A DNA stretch of 64,000 nucleotides from Opitutia bacterium (GTDB taxonomy: Bacteria > Verrucomicrobiota > Verrucomicrobiia > Opitutales > Opitutaceae): NCBI GenBank assembly GCA_016187925.1, contig JACPIS010000009.1:186001-250000 (forward strand). The letters run 5' to 3'. The stretch's first letter is position 1, and each line of letters begins with the position of its first letter. The notes beneath the pieces were generated by a model that was not told the origin of the DNA, did no database searches, and was given only the letters and a program-made list of their open reading frames with translations. Made by a program: the position numbers and the translations under genes. Positions 35,877 through 42,193 of this stretch are shown here, one piece after another.

Positions 35877-37370
35877 TCAGGCTGGCGCAATCGCCTCGAC
35901 CGGCTCGGGCGCGGCTGCGGGTTCGGCGGTCGCGGCGGATTCTCCTGTCGCGGGGCGGAGGCCGGCCAGTTGCCGCCCGTCGGTCTGCAGCTGCGCCGTG
36001 GCCTTCCGGAGGATGCCGCCGATGACCGGCGCCTCGCGCGCCATGCTTTGCAGCCGCGCGATGATGTCCTCGAGGTCGCTGAGTTCCTTCTTGGTGCCTT
36101 CGATCTGCGTGCGCACCTCGGCGAAGATCGTGCCGAACGCATCGTCCGCCGAGAGTCGGCTCGCCTCCACGAGGCCGCCGACCTGCGCGACCTGCAGCGC
36201 CGTCATGATGCGATCGAGCTCCTCCGAGTGGGAGCCGAGCCCGCCGAGTTCGCGCGCGAGGGATTCGAGCCCCTGCCGGGCGCGGGCGCCGGTCTCCTCG
36301 AAGGCGGTGCGCAGGCGCTGCATCATGTCGAGCCGCACGTCGAATTGCGCCGGGCGCAGCCCACGGCCCTCGGCGCCGAGTTCGCCCGTCACCTCGTGGT
36401 AATATATGACCGCCATCTCGAGCTGCAACCGCGACCAGGCGAGATCGAAGATGACGCCGCCGATCTTGTCCGACACGCCGGAGATGCGCTGCACGATGGC
36501 GCGCACCACGCCGCCGATCTGCGCCGAGGATTCGTTGAGATGGCCGGCGATGACGGCGATGCCCTGGCCCTCATGCCCGAGCTTGCTGGCCTTGAGCGCG
36601 ACGTTGAAAGCCACGATGCCGAAATCCGCCGTGAGGCTGAGGATGCGTTGCGAGATCGCCGTCAGCCCGCGGTTGACCTCCGCCAGATCGTTGACCCGGG
36701 CGTAGTGCGACCGGAGCTCCTCGTGGGTCCGGCGGCCGGTGACGCAGGCCGTGTGCAGGGCGGCGGCCAGCGGGTCGGTGCCCGGCGCGGGCAGGCTGGC
36801 GAACAGGCTCAGCTGCTCGTGCTGCAGCGCGGCGTCGCGCTCGTTCAGCTCCTCGCGCAGGAGCGACAGGCGCATGAAGGCGGCGTAGTCGGCGTAACCG
36901 AGCTTGCGCAGCGCCTGCTGCAGGTGCGCGGTCGCGGCGGCCATGCCGGCCTTTTCGTCCGCGTGCGCCGCCTCGAGGGCGACCATCTCGCGGTAGAGCG
37001 ACTCGATCACCGGCAGCAGCCGGCCGGCGGGCTTGAAACGGACCGAGAGAAACCCGCCTTGCGCCGGGCTGATCAGCGCGAGCACCCAGTAATAGCGGCC
37101 GTCCTTCGCCATGTTTTTCACGCAGGCGGCGATAGGGTGGCCTTGCAGCAGGTTCTCCCACAACAGCTGGAACACCGCCCGCGGCATGTCGGGGTGGCGG
37201 ATGATGTTGTGCGGCTGGCCGATGAGCTCGGCCTCGGCGTAGCCGCTCACGCGGGTGAATACGGCGTTGCCTGCCTGGATGATGCCGCGTAGATCCGTGC
37301 AGGAGAAAAACGCTTCGTTGACCCGAAAATCGCACGGAGCGTCCCGGGGTGTGGTGTGGGGCTTGCGCAT
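35877..37370 (-). CDS. Aer-like PAS protein, paralogue
   Basis: A protein of 497 residues from the ATG at 37370, which has GGAGGG about ten bases upstream, one of the few clear ribosome binding sites here. The PAS domain (residues 15-130) contains VFTRVSGYAEAELIGQPHNI, IRHPDMPRAVFQLLW and VKNMAKDGRYYWVLALI. The helical rest matches its neighbour at 34038 in layout (FGIVAFNVALKASKLG versus LRLAAMNVALASSRLG). It ends in an Ala/Pro/Glu-rich tail. The pair probably arose by tandem duplication. Partner and output are unknown. Confidence 0.75.
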   Translation of the reverse strand: MRKPHTTPRDAPCDFRVNEAFFSCTDLRGIIQAGNAVFTRVSGYAEAELIGQPHNIIRHPDMPRAVFQLLWENLLQGHPIAACVKNMAKDGRYYWVLALISPAQGGFLSVRFKPAGRLLPVIESLYREMVALEAAHADEKAGMAAATAHLQQALRKLGYADYAAFMRLSLLREELNERDAALQHEQLSLFASLPAPGTDPLAAALHTACVTGRRTHEELRSHYARVNDLAEVNRGLTAISQRILSLTADFGIVAFNVALKASKLGHEGQGIAVIAGHLNESSAQIGGVVRAIVQRISGVSDKIGGVIFDLAWSRLQLEMAVIYYHEVTGELGAEGRGLRPAQFDVRLDMMQRLRTAFEETGARARQGLESLARELGGLGSHSEELDRIMTALQVAQVGGLVEASRLSADDAFGTIFAEVRTQIEGTKKELSDLEDIIARLQSMAREAPVIGGILRKATAQLQTDGRQLAGLRPATGESAATAEPAAAPEPVEAIAPA

Positions 37371-37562
37371 GAAGTGACCACCCTCCCTATCGGCCGGCCG
37401 GGAAAATACTGTAACCCAAACTCTTCCCCTGCGGCCGCGCGCCAAGCTAGCCACGAAAACATCAGCCGGAACACGGACAGCATAAGCACGGCTGCACTGT
37501 GCGGGGGCGGATGCGAAGACAGGTTGCACCGCGCCCCGTCCCGCCTATGTCATAAGCATCCT

Positions 37563-38891
37563 ATGGCTGCCGCTACCCCTCGCCGCGCTGCCGTCGCCGC
37601 CCCGCTCCGCATCCTCACTGCGGTGCCGGTCTGCGACGGACACGACAGCGCCGTCACCACCATCAACATCGAGCTCGCCCGCCACGGCATCGAGGTCATC
37701 TACCTCGGCTACCACCAGACGGCCTCGGCCATCGTCCGCGCCGCCCTCCAGGAGGACGTCAACGTCGTCGGCCTCTCCTCCTACAACGGCGGCCACCTCG
37801 TGTTCTTCAAGGAAGTCGCCGGCCAGTTGAAGAAAAAGGGCGCGGGCGACATCCCGGTCTTCGGCGGTGGCGGCGGCACGATCACGCCGGCCGACGAGCG
37901 CGTGATGAAGCGCCAGGGCACCGACCGCATCTTTTTCGCCGGCACGCCGCTCGACGACATGATGGCGCTCATCAAGCGCGAGTATGCCCGCGCCGCGAAA
38001 CCCAACGCCAAGTTCAAGGGCGACCGCGCCCTCGCCCGCGCCATCACGCTGGCGGAAGACGCCGCCTTCCAAGGTAGGGCGGGACCGCTGGGCCCGCCGC
38101 GAATGTCCAAAACGGCGCGCCCAGCGGTCGCGCCCCACCCCAAGGCACAGCGCCGCGGATTCGTCCTCGGCATCGCCGGCCCCGGCGGCGCGGGCAAGTC
38201 CACCCTCATCGACGAGCTGACCTCGCGCTTCCTGCGCAAGAACCCCGCCGGCCGCATCGCCATCCTCGCCAACGACCCCTCGCATCCCGACACCGGCGGC
38301 GCCGGGTCTGCGGGCTCACGGGTCGGCGGCGCCGAGTCCGCAGGCTTGCGGGTCGGCGGCGCCATCCTCGGCGACCGCGTGTCCGCCATCTACTCGCAGG
38401 ACGACCGCGTGTTCTTCCGCTCCATGGCCACGCGCGGCAGCCTCACCGGCCTCTCCGCCGCGGCGCCCGCCGCCATCGATATTCTCAAAAAATCCGGCGA
38501 GTTCGACCTCATCCTCGTCGAATCCGTCGGCGTCGGCCAGGAGAGCGACCCCTTCGGCATCTTCGGCCGCGGCCCGCGCCTCGTCGACGCCACGCTGTTC
38601 GTGCTCGCGCCCTACTACGGCGGCCGCATCCAGCTGCAGAAGATCGCCCTGCTCAACGGCGCCGACCTCGTCGCCATCAACAAGTGCGACCACCCGATGG
38701 CGCACACCGCCCGCGCCGAGATCCAGGCGCGCCTCGACCAGAACGGCAAGGGCCAGACGCTCCACGCCACCACCGCCGCCAAGCACTTCGATCCCGGCGT
38801 GGACGCACTCTTCGACGCCATCGCCGCCCACGCCGGCCTCCCGCTCTCCACCGGCGGCGAGAAGGCCTGCCAGCTGGAGGTCTCGCCATGA
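37563..38891 (+). CDS. B12-binding and MeaB-like GTPase half of a split IcmF-type mutase
   Basis: A 443-residue protein from the ATG at 37563. Residues 14-150 form a cobalamin-binding domain with DGHDSA (Asp25, His27, the base-off ligand motif) and LSSYNGGH. Residues about 195-430 form a G3E-type P-loop GTPase (GIAGPGGAGKSTLIDEL, SHPDTGGA, VESVGVGQESDP, NKCDHP). This is exactly the N-terminal half of IcmF, in which B12 domain and MeaI chaperone precede the catalytic barrel. Two insertions are seen: a family A palindrome in the linker (38074-38138) and two 30-base tandem units in the TGGAILGD loop (38295-38354). The catalytic partner follows at 39062. Confidence 0.88.
   Translation: MAAATPRRAAVAAPLRILTAVPVCDGHDSAVTTINIELARHGIEVIYLGYHQTASAIVRAALQEDVNVVGLSSYNGGHLVFFKEVAGQLKKKGAGDIPVFGGGGGTITPADERVMKRQGTDRIFFAGTPLDDMMALIKREYARAAKPNAKFKGDRALARAITLAEDAAFQGRAGPLGPPRMSKTARPAVAPHPKAQRRGFVLGIAGPGGAGKSTLIDELTSRFLRKNPAGRIAILANDPSHPDTGGAGSAGSRVGGAESAGLRVGGAILGDRVSAIYSQDDRVFFRSMATRGSLTGLSAAAPAAIDILKKSGEFDLILVESVGVGQESDPFGIFGRGPRLVDATLFVLAPYYGGRIQLQKIALLNGADLVAINKCDHPMAHTARAEIQARLDQNGKGQTLHATTAAKHFDPGVDALFDAIAAHAGLPLSTGGEKACQLEVSP
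38074..38138. repeat. Family A palindromic element A2, in-frame in the mutase GTPase gene
   Basis: A 65-base imperfect palindrome; the outer 25 bases of each arm pair at 22 positions. It is translated as GRAGPLGPPRMSKTARPAVA... between the two domains. The same core occurs in the intergenic copy A1. Confidence 0.85.
38295..38354 (+). repeat. Two tandem 30-base units in the GTPase loop
   Basis: Each unit starts GGCGGCGCCG and ends GCGGGTC or ACGGGTC, giving GGAGSAGSRV and GGAESAGLRV. They precede the native GGAILGD. The expansion keeps frame and lies in a conserved nucleotide-switch segment of MeaB-type GTPases. Confidence 0.8.
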
Positions 38892-38911
38892 ACCGACGTG
38901 CGCAGCGTGAG

Positions 38912-39000
38912 GTAGGGCGGGACCGGGCCGAGTGCATCCGCCTCGGCCGCTGGGCCCGCCGCGAACGGCACTACCGGCCGGCCCAGCGGTCCGGCCCTAC
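38912..39000. repeat. Family A palindromic element A3 between mutase genes
   Basis: An 89-base palindrome from GTAGGGCGGGACCG to CGGTCCGGCCCTAC with a longer centre than A1/A2. It is followed by a C/T-rich tract (39014-39060) that ends at the ATG of the next gene. Confidence 0.8.
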
Positions 39001-39061
39001 CTAAGAAGCCGCGCCCTTCGTCTTCTCTCAACTCTCATCCCTCAGCCCTCAACTTTCCCCC

Positions 39062-40930
39062 ATGTCCTCCCTCGGTCGCATCGCCGACTCCGTCGACTCC
39101 TACAACGCCCACGTTCGCGCCGAAGTGCAGCGCGCGCGCACCGACCCGAAATTCGCCGCCGAGCTGCGCGAGAAGTGGGCCCAGATCCGCGCCTCGGTCG
39201 ACTGGACCAAGTCGCCCACCGGCACGCCGCTCCCGCGCCTCGCGCTGCCCGACACCGACGAGCCCGGCGCCATCGCCGATTATCTCTTCGGCCAGGGCCT
39301 GCCCGGCCAGTTCCCCTACGCCAACGCCGCCTACCGCGAGATGTATCTCGACCGCGGGGTGGAGCGCGTTGACCCCAACGCGCTCAAAGCTGCACCTGCA
39401 AGCGAGAGTTCCACGCGCGTTGAGGTCAACGCGCGCCACCCCAAGGCATCCGCCTCCTCCGCTCCCACGCCCGCTCCCACCGCCCCCGTCAACGAAGAGC
39501 CGATGCGCCTGTTCGCCGGCCTCGGTCTCGCCGAGGACACCAACGCGCGTTTCAAATACCTCAACCGAAACCAGAAGAGCCTGCGCCTCTCCACCGCGTT
39601 CGACGGCCCCACGCTCTACGGCCTCGACTCCGACCACGAGGGCGTGCTCGGCAAGGTCGGCGAGGGCGGCGTCGCCATCGACACCGTCGAGGACATGCAG
39701 CGGCTCTTCGCCGGCTTCGACCTCACGCGCAAGGACGCCTCCGTCTCCATGACGATGAACGCGCCCGCGCCGGTCATCCTCGCCATGTTCATCGCCGCCG
39801 CGAAGCGCCGCTTCGGCCCCGAGTGCGTGCCCAATCTCCGCGGCACCATCCAGGCCGACATGCTCAAGGAAGTGCAGGCGCAGAACGAGGTCATCTTCCC
39901 CGTCGACGCTTCGCTGCGCTTCCTCTGCGACATGATCGAGTGGTGCGTGCCCAACATGCCCCGCTGGTATCCCGTCTCCATCTCCGGCTACCACATCGCC
40001 GAGGCCGGCGCCACGCCGGTGCAGCAGGCCGCGTTCACGCTCTCCAACGGCTTCACCTACGCCGAGCTGCTCCGCCAGCGCGGCGCCGACGTCAACGCCT
40101 TCGGCCCGCGCCTGTCCTTCTTCCTCGATTGCGGCCTCGACGTTGAATACCTCGTGCTCGGCCGCGTCGCCCGCCGCATCTGGGCCATCGGCATGCGCGA
40201 CGTTTTCGGCGCCGACCGCAAGGCGCAGATGCTCAAGCTGCACACGCAGACCTCCGGCCGCTCGCTCATCGCCGCCGAGTTCCAGAACAACCTCACGCGC
40301 ACGGCGGTCGAGCTGATGCTGGCCTACATGAATTACAGCAACTCGTGCCACTCCAACTCCGCCGACGAGCCGTTCACCACGCCCACCGAGAAATACGCGC
40401 TCCTCGCCTCGCACGGCCAGTCGATCATTTTGGAGGAGTCCGGCGTGTTTAAGCACATGATGAACATGTTCGGCGGCGCGCCCGGCCTGCTCGCGCTCGA
40501 GCGCTCGGTCGAGAAGGGCATCCTCGAAGCCTTCCGCGAGATGGACACGCTCGGCGGCGTCATCCCCGCGATGGAACAGCGTTATCAGCGCAGCAAGATA
40601 CAGGAAGCCGGCCACGCCTACGAGAAACAGGTCTACGCGCACGAGCGCCCCATCATCGGCCTCAACAAATACGTCTCCGACGAGTCGCACCCCAACGTCC
40701 CCCTCGCCCGCACGCCCCCGCGCAAGCAGCTCCTGCAAGTCGAGCGCCTCAAGGCCTTCAAGAAGAAGCACGCCAAGAAAGCCCCCGACGCCCTGCAGCG
40801 CCTCGAAAACGTCGCCCGCAACGGCGGCAACGTTTTTGGGGAACTCGTGAACACGGTCGAAGTTTGCACGCTGGGGCAGATTACGGCATGCCTTACCGGC
40901 GTGGTCGGAAAATTTCGGCCGATGGTGTGA
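39062..40930 (+). CDS. Catalytic subunit of an IcmF-type acyl-CoA mutase (isobutyryl-CoA mutase-like)
   Basis: A 622-residue protein equal to the C-terminal half of IcmF. Diagnostic stretches are MRLFAGLGLAEDTNARFKYL, SVSMTMNAPAPVILAMFIAA, IQADMLKEVQAQN, SVSISGYHIAEAGATPVQQA and AMEQRYQRSKIQEAG. At the substrate-selecting positions it has Phe (RLFAG) and Gln (QAQN), as in isobutyryl-CoA mutases, where methylmalonyl-CoA mutase has Tyr and Arg; the assignment is by eye. Residues about 99-127 are an 87-base palindromic repeat translated in-frame. It needs the B12/GTPase protein upstream, with which it should form a complex interconverting isobutyryl-CoA and butyryl-CoA. Confidence 0.88.
   Translation: MSSLGRIADSVDSYNAHVRAEVQRARTDPKFAAELREKWAQIRASVDWTKSPTGTPLPRLALPDTDEPGAIADYLFGQGLPGQFPYANAAYREMYLDRGVERVDPNALKAAPASESSTRVEVNARHPKASASSAPTPAPTAPVNEEPMRLFAGLGLAEDTNARFKYLNRNQKSLRLSTAFDGPTLYGLDSDHEGVLGKVGEGGVAIDTVEDMQRLFAGFDLTRKDASVSMTMNAPAPVILAMFIAAAKRRFGPECVPNLRGTIQADMLKEVQAQNEVIFPVDASLRFLCDMIEWCVPNMPRWYPVSISGYHIAEAGATPVQQAAFTLSNGFTYAELLRQRGADVNAFGPRLSFFLDCGLDVEYLVLGRVARRIWAIGMRDVFGADRKAQMLKLHTQTSGRSLIAAEFQNNLTRTAVELMLAYMNYSNSCHSNSADEPFTTPTEKYALLASHGQSIILEESGVFKHMMNMFGGAPGLLALERSVEKGILEAFREMDTLGGVIPAMEQRYQRSKIQEAGHAYEKQVYAHERPIIGLNKYVSDESHPNVPLARTPPRKQLLQVERLKAFKKKHAKKAPDALQRLENVARNGGNVFGELVNTVEVCTLGQITACLTGVVGKFRPMV
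39356..39442. repeat. Palindromic element E, in-frame in the mutase catalytic gene
   Basis: An 87-base (29-codon) element. Its arms GGGGTGGAGCGCGTTGACC and the complement of GGTCAACGCGCGCCACCCC pair at nearly all positions. It separates YREMYLDR from the conserved EEPMRLFAG, where homologues have only a short linker. Confidence 0.85.
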
Positions 40931-40938
40931 GACCATCT

Positions 40939-41361
40939 ATGAACAAGGGCGACCTTATCAGCGAATGGTCTACCGCTGCAAAAAGCGGAACTCTCCTAAT
41001 CGGGAAACATGACCCAACAGGACTAGCTATAACTTGGTCTAAGCCGCGCTCCGTACTGACTCCGGACCTGGCCCAAAATTTGGAGGGCTTTATCCAATCC
41101 GGCCAATATGGAATTAACGTCTACTCTGATACTCGGTATCCGCACGGTTCCGGCTATTTTGAAGTGATCCCCAATTATGGGTGTGATTTCACAGTTGCAG
41201 GATCAGGTATTCCTTCCGGATCACATACACCGAATGATCAACTCGACCGACTGATAATGGTCTACGGACCAGTGCTCAAATGGCATGCCCATGCCGAGTC
41301 CGGAAAATTTGTTCAGGACAGCACTTCAGGTGGTCGCTTCACACTTCGAGCTAGTTTCTAG
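40939..41361 (+). CDS. Orphan protein of unknown function, lower GC
   Basis: A 140-residue frame starting MNKGDLISEWSTAAKSGTLL, eight bases after the mutase stop. The DNA is visibly poorer in G+C than everything around it and uses AT-ending codons, so recent transfer is likely. The protein is soluble, with GSGYFEVIPNYGCDFTVAGS and HAHAESGKF near the end. No family is recognised and no signal peptide is seen. It may have arrived with the toxin-antitoxin genes that follow. Confidence 0.6.
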   Translation: MNKGDLISEWSTAAKSGTLLIGKHDPTGLAITWSKPRSVLTPDLAQNLEGFIQSGQYGINVYSDTRYPHGSGYFEVIPNYGCDFTVAGSGIPSGSHTPNDQLDRLIMVYGPVLKWHAHAESGKFVQDSTSGGRFTLRASF

Positions 41362-41369
41362 AATTTCGC

Positions 41370-41562
41370 ATGAAACCCACCACCCCATCTCCCACTCCCG
41401 CTCTCCTCGACCGCTGCAATGAAGACTTGCCGGGCCGGAGCTTTGCGCGAAGGCCGGTCGCGCAGCAGGAAGCCACGCTGCGCGAAGGCGTCCGCCTTCA
41501 CCGAGGCTTCGGCGGAGAACGCGGCGCGGCCAGCCAGGAGCGTCGACACAAGCTCGGGCGCC
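41370..41562 (+). pseudogene. Broken copy of the carboxylase 5' end
   Basis: From ATGAAACCCACCACCCC through the CTCGGGCGCC of HKLGR this segment repeats the first 38 codons of the intact carboxylase gene at 42194. Two extra palindromic stretches are inserted (around 41424-41460 and 41483-41518; the second reads GTCCGCCTTCACCGAGGCTT and onward). After 41562 similarity stops, although the frame stays open to 41660. It is a partial duplicate that lost the rest of the gene. Confidence 0.75.
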
Positions 41563-41650
41563 GTATCCCCAAACGTCCGGTCGGCTATTTCAAATTCGAC
41601 GATGAGCTTTCAGCTCTCGCCAATCGCGCAAAGCCATCGTTCACCCCGGT

Positions 41651-41917
41651 TCAGCGATAAACTTCCCGCCGATGCCGCACGCGATTCACGCGCACGATGC
41701 GAATGGTGTCCGCAATCTCGTAGAGCACGCGGTAGTCGCCGACGCGGACGCGGACGCGGACGCGCCAGTCGTTCTGCCCGCCGACCAGCTTGCGGCAGCC
41801 CGGCGGCCGAGGATTCGTTGCGAGCCCCTTGATCGTGTCGATCACCCGGTCATGCACCTCGGCCGACAGTCGCTTCAAGTCGCGCTCGGCCGACCGTTCG
41901 AGCAGGACCTGATACAT
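41651..41917 (-). CDS. RelE/ParE family toxin
   Basis: An 88-residue RelE-superfamily protein (MYQVLLERSAERDLKRLSAE, IKGLATNPRPPGCRKLVGGQ, GDYRVLYEI, VRHRREVYR). Such toxins cut mRNA on the ribosome. The strand before GDYRVLYEI reads DWRVRVRVRV because of four GACGCG hexamers (41741-41764), two Val-Arg pairs more than the usual DWR(I/V)RVGDYR. It starts three bases after the stop of the antitoxin gene, the normal order. Position between a broken and an intact carboxylase start suggests that the module was inserted there. Confidence 0.88.
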   Translation of the reverse strand: MYQVLLERSAERDLKRLSAEVHDRVIDTIKGLATNPRPPGCRKLVGGQNDWRVRVRVRVGDYRVLYEIADTIRIVRVNRVRHRREVYR

Positions 41918-41920
41918 GGC

Positions 41921-42139
41921 TCAACGCCCGCTGCGGTCCGCCAAGTAAGCGGCCAACGGGCGGTAGCTCTGCGGCTTCTTGCGCGCGCGCTTCAGCCACG
42001 CCAGGTCCGCGGCATCCTCCACCCGCTCGAGCAATTCCTGATAGCGCTTGAGCGGCAGCACCACCGACACGGGCTTGCCGCGACGAGTGATGATCTCAGG
42101 CTCGGGGAATGCGCTTTTCATGATGGATGCGGACACCAT
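41921..42139 (-). CDS. Phd/YefM-like antitoxin, apparently short at the N-terminus
   Basis: From the ATG at 42139 the product has 72 residues; a second ATG at 42121 would give 66. It contains IITRRGKPVSVVLPLKRYQE, the conserved core of Phd/YefM antitoxins, and a basic C-terminal toxin-binding tail. In typical family members about 20 more residues of the DNA-binding region precede this core; here only MVSASIMKSAFPEPE is left. It may bind the toxin but bind DNA poorly. It is encoded just upstream of the RelE-like toxin. Confidence 0.75.
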   Translation of the reverse strand: MVSASIMKSAFPEPEIITRRGKPVSVVLPLKRYQELLERVEDAADLAWLKRARKKPQSYRPLAAYLADRSGR

Positions 42140-42193
42140 AGCGCTTTTGCCTCCGCCGGCTAGCGGAATTTTCCCCGCCCTCTCCTCTTGAAC

